DNA from: Paramecium sonneborni
Lineage: Eukaryota > Ciliophora > Oligohymenophorea > Peniculida > Parameciidae
Length of the DNA stretch: 64,000 nucleotides
Direction of reading: 5' to 3'
NCBI GenBank assembly: GCA_905182985.1
Contig: CAJJDN010000058.1
Coordinates: 280,039-344,038 of the forward strand
Part shown: piece by piece, positions 11,496-24,003 of the stretch
Numbering within the stretch: position 1 is the stretch's first letter
Layout of the letters: each line of letters opens with the position of its first letter
The notes under the pieces: model-generated
What the model was told of the DNA's origin: nothing
The model's database searches: none
The model's input: the letters and a program-made list of their open reading frames with translations, nothing else
Made by a program: the position numbers and the translations under genes

Positions 11496-13457
11496 TCAAT
11501 TTTTAGGGTATCTTAATTCATTATCTGGAATGAAATGAACAAAAATTTTAGGTTAGAATTCATTGAAGTATTCAGGTCCTTTAGAAAAATCATTTCCTAA
11601 AGCATATGCCAACATGGAACCATCAGGACTCATTTTTGCACAAACAATAGGATTACAATTAAATTAGAATGTTCTAATTTTATTTCTTACATTAATATCC
11701 CAAAATATCATTTAACCTTCTCCTCCAGCAGTCATAAGAAAGAAGTTATTTTTAACATTCATTTATATACAATTAACAGGAAAGAAATAGTTTTAAATTT
11801 TTCCTTTTTGATTGTCTTCAACCTATAAAATATAAAATAAAATAATTACTTTATGAGCTTTAAATGTCATAATAGACTTTAATGAAAATTCAGTAGGCAT
11901 ACCTTATGTAGATTTAGTTGTAATATTAGTTTAATGTCCTCTTCCATCAATAGAACCTAATGTAAATCCATCTCTTGCTGGAAATATAGCAATAGAGGTT
12001 AATTATGAATAGGTACCAAGAGGTGAATCAATATATTAAAATCTTCCTGGTAATTATTAAATTTCATTTAAATTAATAATTGTTAATTTCTCAGTTGCAA
12101 ATCCTATTACTAATAATGGAAAATTGCAATCAGAAATAAGTGGTTTATGTTAGAATTAACATTAAAATCTTGGTTATCCAGGAGCTCTTACATCCCACAT
12201 TTTTAAAGATTAATCAGCAGAAATAGATAATATCATTTATGCTGATTCTATCCAATATACAGATATTATTAAAGCTTAATGTTAACCTATTGGAACTATT
12301 TAACCAGAATTTACATCAATTACTCTAACTGTATGATCAAATCCACATCCAATAAATATTTAAGATAAATCTCCTTTAGCATCCATACAAATTATTGGAT
12401 TTTAAACTTATCCTATAGCTCCATCAACTTAAAAACATCTTCTCTCAAAAAGCTCTCTTTTATATGAATTTTGTTAAATCTCTAAAATTCGAACTTTTCC
12501 ATCCCAAGAAGATATCGCTAAATAATTTGGGATTGTTGTTCCCCAACATATAGCTGATACTGAATCTTCTAATCTAATTCTCTATTCTAAAGTTGCATCA
12601 TTTACTGAATCATCAACACCTCCAGGTAAAACTATTTGATTTCCTGTTTATGTTTATTATCCTAATCCTCCTCCAAATCCTAAACCAGTTTATACTTATT
12701 ATTAAGGTTACTATTAACCAAAAAGAGTTGTTCCTCCAAATCCTGGAGTTGCTGTTTATTATTATCCAAATCCAAATCCAGTTTATTATGGTTATTATGG
12801 TGTTTATCCAAATAAACCCCCTGATTATTATCCAAATGGTTAAGCAGCAGCTGCCGTATTACTAAATAAACCTGTAGTTGCTTATTATGGTTATTATTAT
12901 TAACCAAATAAAGTTGGTTGTTATTATTATTATCCAAAAAGTCCTCCAGTTTAAGTTGGTTATCCAAACAAACTTCCTGTTTATGGTTATTAACCCATTA
13001 ATCCTGTTTATTATCCAAATCCACCTCCAATACCTCCAGTTAATCCTGTTCCTAATCCTCCACCTAAACCTCCAAAAGTTGGAGCCTATTATCCTAATAC
13101 TGGAGGTTAACCTATTCCTCCTGTTGTTCCAAATGTACTTTGAGTTTATTATTATTAAAGTCCAAGTCCTCCTCCAAGTCCTCCACCAAGTCCACTTCCA
13201 AGACCTCCACCTAATCCTCCTTACATCATTTGACCACCTAACATACTTCCAAATCCTGGTTATCCTTATGTTCCTTAACCTTAACCAAATAAATTTTATT
13301 ATGGAGCTGCATTCCCAAATAATCCTCCTTATGGTGCTCCAAATGAAGATTATTATGGTTAACCTTAAATATCTTATATTACAATACCTAATAGTCCTCC
13401 TATTCCTCCAGTTGATTAGCTTGTATTTTAGTTCCCAAATATACCACCTCCGAACAT
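11496..13457 (-). CDS. GLFG-repeat nucleoporin domain fused to Rae1/Gle2 WD40 protein
   Basis: About 636 aa. Residues ~1-290 are Gly/Gln/Pro-rich with many GLFG, LFG and FGQ motifs (SLFGQP, GGLFGQ, TLFGQ, GFGFG), as in Nup98-type FG nucleoporins. Residues ~300-636 form a Rae1/Gle2 WD40 domain: LEDSVSAICWG, SWDGKVRILEI, GCGFDHTVRVIDV, SADQSLKMWDVR, LGSIDGRG, TAGGEGQMIFWD, and near the end the Rae1-like LAYALGNDFSKGPEYF. Introns are 11823-11849 (27 nt) and 13364-13387 (24 nt, which keeps the frame but restores GGLLGQPQQSS). Rae1 acts in mRNA export by binding the GLEBS motif of Nup98; here the FG region is covalently attached. No GLEBS motif was noticed. Confidence 0.88.
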
Positions 13458-13693
13458 AATAAATTTAAATTATTTAAAATAATTAATAAAAAATGCATTA
13501 TTAAATTTAATAATACTCAAAAAATAATAGATTTTATCAAAATTTATATTATTAAACAATCTAATCATTATAAAATATAATCCATTATATCTATCTTTTT
13601 TCTTTTCTTTTCTTAGAACTAATTCAAATTTACAATCAATTCTTTATGCTTATTAAATTTTACTTATTATTTATTTTAAATTAATTATTTTAA

Positions 13694-14677
13694 ATGGCAT
13701 AAACTTAACCTTTTATACCTCTTACTGTTGATGATAATAAACAATATGATATCAAAAATATACTCTAAAAATTAATCAAATAACTAACACCTGAGGAATA
13801 TCATTTTTTTAGTTTCTTAATTGCTACCAATCATATAATGGAACAATTAACAAATTGTTAAAATAAGTTAAATAATGATTCAACTTTCTGTTTATGGAAA
13901 TTATTTGAATTCTTTGATGTAAATGGAGATAGAAAATTATAATTAGAAGATTTTATTATCACTTTACAAAAATTAGATATCATTCTTAAAAGAGATGAAA
14001 TAGAATCTCTATTCTCCACTTTAGGTGGCGAAGATGATAATATCATTTCATATGCAGAATTTGCTAGTTTATTCAAATTTACTACAACACCATAATGGAG
14101 ATAATCTAAAATATAATCAGAAGGAGTATTGAATTAAGATCAATAAAAATTAATTCATTAAATTTTTAGTTTTTACGCAAAAATTGAAAGGAGTATATTA
14201 TACTTAAGAACACAAATAGGAAATGATATTCAATATCTTTAAGATTTTTTCAAAAAATTGGATTAGAAATAAAAAGGCTATTTAATATTCAATGACTTTG
14301 TAACTTATATCAAATCTAAAGGAGTTCAAGTTAAAGGTAATGATTATTATAGAGTATTTTTTATGCTTTAGTAATATAAATCAAGTAGAATTAGTTTCAA
14401 TGAATTTTTAAAAAAGTTTTCAACAAAAGAAGCATATCAAAACTATATGTAATAATTAGATTTACTGATTCATCCACCATAGTAAGCTGCAAGAGAATCA
14501 ATTGAAGAACAGCCTATTCTTCAAAACAAAATTGACAGTATGAATAATTTAGATAACAAATAAATTTAATAGAATGAAATATCATCGAAAATATCATAAT
14601 AATCCAGATTTTCTTAAGATCCTGATGATTCAATCAGATTACCCGGTTATACTAGATATATTTTTGGCAATAATTGA
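13694..14677 (+). CDS. EF-hand protein (327 aa)
   Basis: One uninterrupted frame, ATG 13694 to TGA 14675-14677. A good EF-hand loop is visible at about residue 75 (FFDVNGDRKLQLEDFI: D, N and D at positions 1, 3 and 5, D at 12). It is followed by a degenerate partner (FSTLGGEDDNIISYAEF) and a second pair (FKKLDQKQKGYLIFNDF, then SSRISFNEFLKKF). The layout resembles the calmodulin-like half of CDPK or centrin relatives, but no kinase domain is attached. The C-terminal ~90 residues are polar and Gln/Ser-rich. It is probably a calcium sensor; target unknown. Confidence 0.82.
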
Positions 14678-15167
14678 ATAATGGTCTGTATTTTTTTTTA
14701 AATTTATAAATTACATATTTTTGAGAGTTAAAAAAAGTTATTTTATATAAAGATTAAATATAAGATAATAAAATTATAATTATTATTTTAGTACACTTAC
14801 CAATAAATAGTAGTTAATTCTTATTGAGTCTTACTAATAAAATTAAAATTTAATAATATAAATATAGGTATTTTTAGCTTTGTTTATGAGAGAGTTAATG
14901 AAAGATTGCATTTGAATGAAGTAAGAATCTAATATTTTAATTATTAAGAATGGAATTTTAATTGTAGAATAAATGTATGTGTTATTTAAGCAGAAATGAA
15001 ATCTCTATAAATATTATATAAATTATAAATATAAAGATTTATATAATTATTTAGTAAACTTTAAAAATGATTTAGGATATATTCTAAAGATATTGAAAAA
15101 TTCTCTTGTCAATGAATTAAATTTGAAAATAATTTTAGTTAACTTAAAAATTTTAATTTATTTATTA
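14678..15167. other. Intergenic stretch, AT-rich
   Basis: 490 bp between two plus-strand genes. Short open stretches exist on the plus strand (around 14880-15050) but none has a good start or recognisable motif. Nothing could be supported. Confidence 0.4.
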
Positions 15168-16666
15168 ATGAACTCAGTATCCACTAACACTTCATTTACA
15201 GATGTTAGAATAGTGAAAATATACTTAAAGATTCATTACATAACAAAATTTGGATAAGCAATTTATTTATGCGGTGATGATGAATCTTTAGGAATGTGGG
15301 ATCCTAGTAAAGCACTTCGTTTGTAATGGAATTAGGTATATAAATATGAAAAGAAAAGAATAACGAATGGACAATTTGTATAAAGCTAGCTCGAGTTGGT
15401 CGAAAATTTGAGTACAAATTCTTAGTGAATGATTATAATGAGCCTTCGATTCAGAAAGCTTTTTGGGAACCTGGTGAAAATCGTATTATAACAAAGCATT
15501 TGCTTCTTAATGGCAAGAAGAGCGAGTATTTCAATCGTAATACAGTTCTAATGTTATTCTAGAGGAATTTTGGGGATATAGAACTATAAAATTAAAACTT
15601 AATCACACTTTACAACCTAAAGAACGAATGATGATAATAGGATCTATTCCTGAGATTGGTTCTTGGAAATCACCTGTACTTATGAATTAGCAATTGAAAA
15701 TTGATATTTGTAATAAATCAATATAATGTTTCTAGTAACACAAGAACCAATACAATAATGGTCTATATCATTTATTGTAAATCCTTTAAACTTTTTCTTT
15801 CGTTATTATTATGTAATTAGAAATGATGAAACTGGAAATATGATATGGGAACGTGGTAATGGACGTTATTTGAAAACTGCAGATTTATCTTCTATTAGAT
15901 AAGTGTTAGATTAATATGATTTACATCCTATTAAAGTTAAGACATAAATATACACAGCTTTTTAAGCAAGATAAATTCATAAAAATGGATCTTTCTCTTC
16001 TTCCAAAATACCTAAATCTAAAATCTAATAAAATAATTAAGGATATTCATTTGCTGATAAAGAACCTTCTTTTTTTTATTATGAAGAATTTGGAAGATTA
16101 AATAAATTAGATTGGAATTTTGTTGTATAATTCTAAACCTATGAAATAAACGAAAATATTATAATTGGACCTTATCCATAAAATGAATAGGATATTCTTT
16201 ATTTAAAATAAAAATAAGTCAGAGCTGTTCTTAATCTCTAAACTCGTCTTGATATGTTTCATAGAGGAGTTAATTGGGAATAAATTGTATAAGCATATAA
16301 AAGACATAATATTGTAATGAAAAATTATTAAATTTTTGATATGGATGCAGAAGATTTTGAAAAAAAATCTAGTAAGGCAGTTTAAATACTTAAAAAATTA
16401 ATTAATGAATATGAATATGTCTATGTACATTGTACAGCAGGAATAGGAAGAGCACCATCTATTGTCGTTTTATATTTAGCTTCAATCCTTTAATATGATT
16501 TAAAAGAAGCTATAGAATTTGTTAAATAAAAAAGACAACAATTTTATATTAATTATTGTAATATCTTTCATAACATTATTATTTAGCTATGCTAAAAAGA
16601 TCATTCCAAAAAACCCTTGTATTTAATCATGGATTAGGTTATTAAGATTTAACTTAAACACTTTGA
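15168..16666 (+). CDS. Laforin-like glucan phosphatase with two CBM20 domains
   Basis: 466 aa. The first starch-binding CBM20 (residues ~15-125) shows AIYLCGDDESLGMWDPSKAL, VGRKFEYKFLVND and KAFWEPGENR. The second (~135-255) shows MMIIGSIPEIGSWKSPV, FFRYYYVI and IWERGNGRYL. The C-terminal dual-specificity phosphatase (~310-440) has the signature HCTAGIGRAPS, with catalytic Cys and Arg, matching the CxAGxGR loop of glucan phosphatases. Such enzymes dephosphorylate amylopectin-like or glycogen storage glucan in the cytosol. Introns at 15336-15358 (23 nt), 15526-15545 (20 nt), 15710-15735 (26 nt) and 16558-16586 (29 nt) are all frame-required and give an exact triplet count. Confidence 0.9.
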
Positions 16667-16771
16667 GATTGAATAGAGCCTTTGTTGTTGTATAAGTTAT
16701 TAATTTCATTAATAAATAATTAATGCACTTTTGTATAATATCTAAAACAACATTAATTAAATATATAAATA

Positions 16772-19700
16772 TCATAATTTTGTATTATCTGACAATTCCT
16801 CATATCCAACATTGTTGTTATCTTCCAATATTTCTTATTTTTCAAAATTATTTCTTAAAATGTAATTTAATGCCTCTTATGCTGCTGTTTACTTTCTATT
16901 CCTAATTTTGTCTTCCTAAAATTACATTAATAAAATAAATACAATTTCAATTAATTATTTTTCTTTTTATTCTTTTTATAAATATCTCATCATGGCATGT
17001 TTTTTAACTAAATTGATCACAATTACTTTTTAACCTACCTACTTGAATAATAGTTTTGCTCTCATTCTTTCACTTAAAAAGAGTTTCCTTAATATTTTTA
17101 TATTGGCTACTTTCTAAAAAAAAGAATATTTTATAAAATAAATACTTTTTAAAATTGTTCAATATTTACAAATAAAACTGGAACAAGAACAATAAATAAT
17201 TTCCAACTCATCCACAAAGCATATATAGCATTAATAATTGCCAATATAACTTCAAAAAAGATGATAATTGGTGCATTTTGATCAGAAAATTAATTTTTAA
17301 GTGATGCTATAACAAGTGCAATATAAATGGTTCCAAAAGCAGTAAAACTAGAAATAACATTTACAAAATTTTATCTTTTATATCCATATGGTTGTGCAAC
17401 AAATGATGCAATTCCATAAATAAGAACAATAATCAAACATGATTCAGCCATATATATATTATCATAGAAAAATATTTCAATAGCTGTTTAAATAAGAATT
17501 TTTTCAAGTAATCTAACAAATTCCCAATAATAGTATTTTTCTTTGAATTCACCATTTATATAATAATATTTATATTTTCTGAGTGGTCTTTTATCTTTCT
17601 TCCTCATATCATTTCTAATATGATATAAGAGCATAACTGGAATGTAAATTAGAAAAAAAAGGAGACAAGGAATTGATATAAAAAGGGTATAAAAAAAATG
17701 TTAAGTTCCATAACAATCTTAATTTAAATCAGGTTTAAGATATCTAGAATCACCAATATCTTTGCAGTTCATTAATTAGAGAGTTTTTTCATAAAAGCTA
17801 GGTAAATAGAATAGCCAAATAACAAGCCATGTGGCAGTATAATAAATTCCAATTTTAATTTTCTATTTTCTAAATAAGATAGTCCATATGATCATGAAAA
17901 ATATCATTGATGATATTGGTTTAAGTACTTCAATGATGTAATTAACATATACCATGGGAATGTAATTATTAAGATTAATGATTGGACATTCTAAAGAGAA
18001 ATCAAATATAGATGGATCTTATGAATCTTAAAATTATGAAGGAATATCAACAACAATTTTAGTAACTAAAGATATTTTTTGATAGTAAGCTAAGAATATT
18101 TTCATAAGAGAATTTAAATCTTTAACCTATCCTAGATTGGATCCTATTTTTTTGAGTGGTGGTAATAATTAATTTAAACATGGCAATAAACACAAAATGA
18201 TAACATCTTTAGCTAAAAAGAAGATAGACATGGTAAAATATATTAATACTCCTATACTAGTAAGTAAAATGATAGTTAATGGCCATTCAACTTGATTACA
18301 TATAACACACTAAGATCTAGTATCTCTAGCATAATTATCATTATAATCACAAGATTAACACATTCTACCCATATATCCTAATCCACATTAATCTTAAGAT
18401 ACACCACCTTGACAACTGCTAAATTAAGAATCACATTTATATATTTATAATGTAGTGATATTTTCTCTCCAATACTGAGAATCTAAATTTGTTTAAGCTC
18501 CCCCATAACACTAAATATGATATTAATCTCTAAGTGGACATACAGAACATTATCCAGGATCTTCAATTGTTGGAATCTTAAATGAATAGAATCTTTAAGG
18601 ACATTTATAACAAACAGTTTGTCTTTCAAAATTATAAAGGATTTCTCCATATAAACACTTTCTAAATATAACTTTAAGAGTATAATTATAATTGCTAGTA
18701 AAGTAATAATTAAATTCTTGAGTAGTTTTAATTTCATTTGAGGTTAAATAATATGAAAATTCAGTAGTAGGAATTCCAATTAAAGTAACTTCATCTAAAA
18801 AGAATCCAGTGTTATTAAATTGTACATAATCTTCACCATTAGAAATTTAAATTGAATAATTTTAATTTCCTGTTCCATAAATTTTTAACTATGATTAAAC
18901 ATTGTACATAGTTTAATTATTTGATGATTTCATTATGAATTATAAAGGCTATTAAATTGTATTACCACTACCAAAATTGCTTATAATATATTAACCATTA
19001 TTTGAATCTTAAATAAAGAAATACCCATTTGCTTCGTTAAGATTTTCATCATATACTTATTAGATAACTCCTTAATTCTCAAGAGGACCACTCAAAAATA
19101 ATGATGATGGATAGGAACTTAAATCTTCCCCTTCTACTAAAGCACTATTATTATAAAAGTAATTGTTTATTAATTTAGGCCAAAAAACTAAAGTCTTTAT
19201 TCCACCTCCATATCTATAAGCTATATTATTTATAAAAAAACTTTAACTTATACTTATCACTGGTATATCTAATATCTCTGATAATTTGAATTCCTAATTA
19301 AAAGAATTTATATATAAACCTCCCCCTGAACCTAATACTACATTAGAAGAGAAGGTACAATTCACAACTGTTATATTAGATACATTCTACAAATCTGCTA
19401 AAATTGATCCTCCATCATATTATGCATAATTATTCATCAACATTATATTCTCAAAATAACCAAATTATTCCTTTTATGATAAATAAAAACAACTCCCAAA
19501 ATTACCTTTATTTCCTTAACAATATCCACCACTTATATAAGAATAAGTATTTTTTAAAAAAAACCCACTTGATAGACAATTCAATAAATCACATGATAAT
19601 TACATTATTTAAGGTGCCAACATATATAAAACCGAATCCTATAATTAAATCAAACTTTAATTTAATTTATAAGATATTTAACTTATATTCTAAACTGTTA

Positions 19701-22700
19701 AAACATTCACACTCAAATAACAAGTAATCAAATTTAATAATTGTGAATTCTTTGTAACAATATTCCAAAATTTGCTATCTTTTATTGAAATCCAACTTTC
19801 ATTTGCATAAATTATCTATCCTTCTTAAGCTTAAGTAGAAAATGATGATATATTTTAAATTTATAACTAAAGAGCATTCAAAACACAATATTCAAGATAA
19901 AACAATGAACCTTAATTTAACTGTTAAGGATTAAATATATCAGGAGTTGAACTTAAGTTATTATATTGTAAACTATTATTCTTAAGATTGATATTGAAAA
20001 AACCAATTTTTAATATTGATCCATTTTAAGAATATATGTTTGAAAAAGAATTATCTTAAAGTGTCAATTATTTACTAAATTTATAAGATTAGATATTAGA
20101 AATATTACTTATATCAACATTTGTCAAATTTAAATAAGGATAATTAGCAATCTCTTCTTATTAAAAATATAAAAAACCACCATCCTTTAAAGAAAATACT
20201 TAAGAGATCTAATTACTCTAAAAAGTAATAATTGTTTATTCTAAAGCATTCTCTATATAAATAGCACCATTACCAAACGAATAAATATTTGTAATAATAT
20301 TATTCGAAAACGTTAATCTTGAATTATATTATTAAGAATGATAGATCTATATTAAAAATATTGAACCACTTTATGAATAAATCTATTAAAAATTACTATT
20401 TTAAACATAAAGTATAATACAAGAAATTTATGCTACACCACCTTTTACATTTTAAACACCATGATATGTTGAATCTGTTGCATTCAAATAATTAACAAAG
20501 ATTTAATCTAATGTTATTATCTAAGCATTTAAAACTAGTAAACTTGCACCAATACTACAATTAATATTATTGAAATTAGATGATTAAATTTCCAGTTAAG
20601 ATTGAAATCCATTAAAATATAAACCTGCTGAAGAGACTATATAATTTTAATCTGCTGATTTTAAATTAAAGTTTCCTATTTAAATTTTTGTCAAAACTAC
20701 ATTAAATTAGTTCTTGATATCAAGTGAAATTGCATAACAAATATTTAACAAGGAATTCGAAATTATATTTAACTTCGATATTATCACATAACTCATCTAA
20801 ATTATACATTAATTCATCTATGTACAATCATAATCATTTTAGTTAGATATTGTAATTAATGCATTTTAATATATTGTTCCTTGATCAAAATTAATTTAAT
20901 TTATTTAAATATTTGGAATCTCAAGGAGTAAAAGACTTAATGAAGAGGAAACAGTAAAAGTAATAAAATTAAATGAAATAGAGTTGAAAGATTATACAAG
21001 TAATGAGCTATTATCAAAAGTTAATTAAGATGCATCAACACTTTATCCAAAGGAAAACTTAAAGGCTAATTTATTTGATTGTTAATATTGATTATTTATA
21101 AGTTAAATTTAATTTAAAGTAATAATTGATTCATAAAATAAATTACTAAGTTATTGATTAATAATTGCTGCATTTTGATAAGTTATAAAAGTATTATCTT
21201 AAATTATTACATCTACTAGTTTTATTTCAATAGGTTGATATGATTCTATTATGATATTATTAAAAATTGAACTACAAAGTTGATTTCCAGTTATAGTCAC
21301 ATCTTGAGCTTCAATTCCATAATATTGAATTAACTAATTCATTGAAGTTTAACATTGTGAATTAGTGATTGTAATTGTTTTTAAAAATATTTAAGTTTTA
21401 TCAGTGATTGAAACTAGTTAATTTAATTTTGACCCTGATATTTAAATGTCACTTAATTAAATGTCATATCCATTAGTTGATTGTATAAATGGTTAGGACA
21501 TGACGAAATTATTGATTTAAAAATTTTAAAGCATAAATTAATAAACATTATTTAAATTAAAGTAAGGGCATTAGTAAGCTTTTGCATTAGTGATTTAACA
21601 GTTAATAATATCACTTAATAAAATATTGTTTAATTATAATTTACAAGATGGGACAATTAAAGTTAAATCTTGAAAATTTACAGAATTAAAGTTTTCAATG
21701 CTTTTCCCAATAATAACACTCGATTGAGAAGTGGAAATACCTATTATAAATAATTTGACTTAAAAGTTATTCCCTTCATTTATAATTATTCTATTCCAAT
21801 CGATATTTAATTTGTTGATATAGATTTAACCGCTAATCATTGTGAGATTTTAGAAGGTCTAATATAAAATTTAAAAGTTGGTTAATGAAATTTAAGTATT
21901 AACAAATGAGAATAGATTACTACTGTAAGTTTGAGTGAAAGTACATTCAAAACCACTCTAGCCTTACTAAAAATATTCATTCAATTATAAGGTCATTACA
22001 TAATTTTAAAATTGCACTATTAAATAGTTATTATTCAAATTAAATTGTTCACTAAAATATGTAGTCTTTATCATATAATCTGTAAACTGATTCTATTAGA
22101 TAAGATTGGCTAATAAGTAAAATAATAATGTGTAAGATTATTATTCTAACACCAATAGATAATCTTTATATATTTGAATTTATTTGTAAGCTTTTCCTGG
22201 CTCTTTTATTATTAATAAAATATTTACATTAAAATTGAGCATTAGTAGATGGATCATTTAGTAAACTTATATAGATTTAATTTCCATTAGTAATCACCTA
22301 ATAGGTTTGATCCTAAGCAATTTAAATTACTTTGGACAATTACAAATTGGTTGTAATAGCATTTTCCTATTGAATAGCAATACTAAGAGGGTAAGTGATA
22401 AAATTGTTATTTGATAATAATATTTAAAGTGAGTTTGCTGTGACTAATATTTACAAAATATAATCGTCCTGTAAAACTGAATTTGTGGGAGCATTACTGA
22501 AAACGTTATTTATAAAACTATAAAAGCTTAGTGTTTTATCTAAAGCATATACTATATAGATAACATTATTATATTAGAACTATTAGATCATTTGTTGAGT
22601 ATAAGTTGCAACATTTGATATTTATAAAGAATTTAATACACTATAGATATAACATTAATATTAAGAGAATTAGCAAGTGGATTAAGTTTATGTTAATATT

Positions 22701-23968
22701 ACAACTAAACCATTAGTATAAAGTATAAGAATTAAATCAGATTAAATAATTTATAATGCAGGATTATTATTATTATTGATTTGTATTATATCTTATAATT
22801 AAAACCATTGATTAAATACTGAAATATCACTACTTGTTTAACCTACTTCTAATATATATTATGATTATAAAATAATAGATGTGCTAATTGTTTGAGTATA
22901 GTAATAAAATGATCTAATTTTTGTGCCACTAAGATTTTAATCTACTTAATATAATAGGATCATTTCTGATCCATCAGTAGGATTATTAATTAAAATAATT
23001 ATGATTAAATCATCATAATTAAAAAGGAGTTGTTTAATATTATTTGGACATTATGGAGCTTGGATCCATGATTTAGATGTTCCCAACGTATTTTATTTAG
23101 TATTATATCTTTGAAATTAACAATCAGCTGAAAAAAAAAGAATTTCATCTTATATCAAATAGATACTAATAGGACTTATTCCCAAATTAACAGTTTAGCT
23201 TGTTAATGTGATTTTTTGATCATTAATATTATTATTGATTTTATATATAGTCATTGCTGATTAAGAAACAGTATATAAAATAGTAATAGGATTATTTGAA
23301 TCTTATAAGTTAGAGGTAATTTAAATTAGATTAAATTGAGTGATAATGAAACTTTATAATAATTGTTGCATATAGGAAGTGTAATACTCTATTTGATAAG
23401 TGCCTTTATTAGTGATACCTATTAAAATATTAGCTACATATTGATTAATTTAAAGCTGATAATTAATTAATATGTTCAATAACGATTATGCTAAATGTCT
23501 AATATATAGAATCTCTTACATTTTATTCTTCCTAAAACACTATTTTGTTGAATATCCAAAATGAGTGCCTCGTTCTAATCAGTGGCAATACTAATAATGT
23601 CATTTTCTAATTGTAAATAGTTCACATTTCCTGCAAATGACAGAGAACCTTTAATTGGAATATCTTCATCTAAGCTATAAATTTGTAATTGATTAGTTTT
23701 TCCTACAAATAAATATGCCTATTCTGTCTACATAAAGGTTACACCCTATCCGTTAACTGGTTACTTATATTTACTTACTTGGTTTTAATTATCTCAATGT
23801 TCCTGATTCGGCTTAAATAAATACTATCCCATTTTAAACAGATGCCATTATATAATTATAATCACTCTAATATGTGATTAAATTTGCTTATTCCTAAAAA
23901 TTGCTCAAATAAAACACTCTTGGACAATCCAAACATACTCCTAATGCTATTATAACAATTATCCACAT
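16772..23968 (-). CDS. Giant surface protein: signal peptide, beta-helix-like ectodomain, Cys-rich modules, C-terminal TM segments
   Basis: Roughly 2,300 aa. It starts at ATG 23968 with a signal peptide (MWIIVIIALGVCLDC). A long, weakly repetitive Ser/Thr/Asn-rich ectodomain has regularly spaced hydrophobics, as in parallel beta-helix proteins. Around 18240-18700 come Cys-rich growth-factor-receptor-like modules (CYKCPQ, CSVCPLRD, CGLGYMGRMCQSC). Several hydrophobic spans follow (WPLTIILLTSIGVLIYFTMS and others), then a charged cytoplasmic tail (stop TGA at 16774-16772). Introns seen include 23757-23778 (22 nt), one of 29 nt near 23.49 kb, and one of 32 nt near 17.12 kb that carries the frame past an earlier TGA. 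Ciliates have large families of such proteins; ligand and role are unknown. Not every intron was resolved. Confidence 0.78.
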
Positions 23969-24003
23969 AAAAATTTATATATATATTAAATAACTCTATA
24001 GTA

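Noticed and set aside
12593..13459. Open standard-code frames on both strands of the GLFG region, rich in Leu/Ile
   Set aside because: They are shadows of the Gln/Gly/Pro repeats of the minus-strand gene. The ciliate-code minus frame gives FG repeats and a complete WD40 protein.
13140..13460. CRISPR-like or minisatellite array (repeating CCTCCA and TTATTA units)
   Set aside because: The units are codons for Gly and Gln in the FG domain, of irregular spacing and without spacers.
14880..15060. Short plus-strand coding-like stretch before the glucan phosphatase
   Set aside because: No start codon in frame, no motif, and several alternative frames are equally open.
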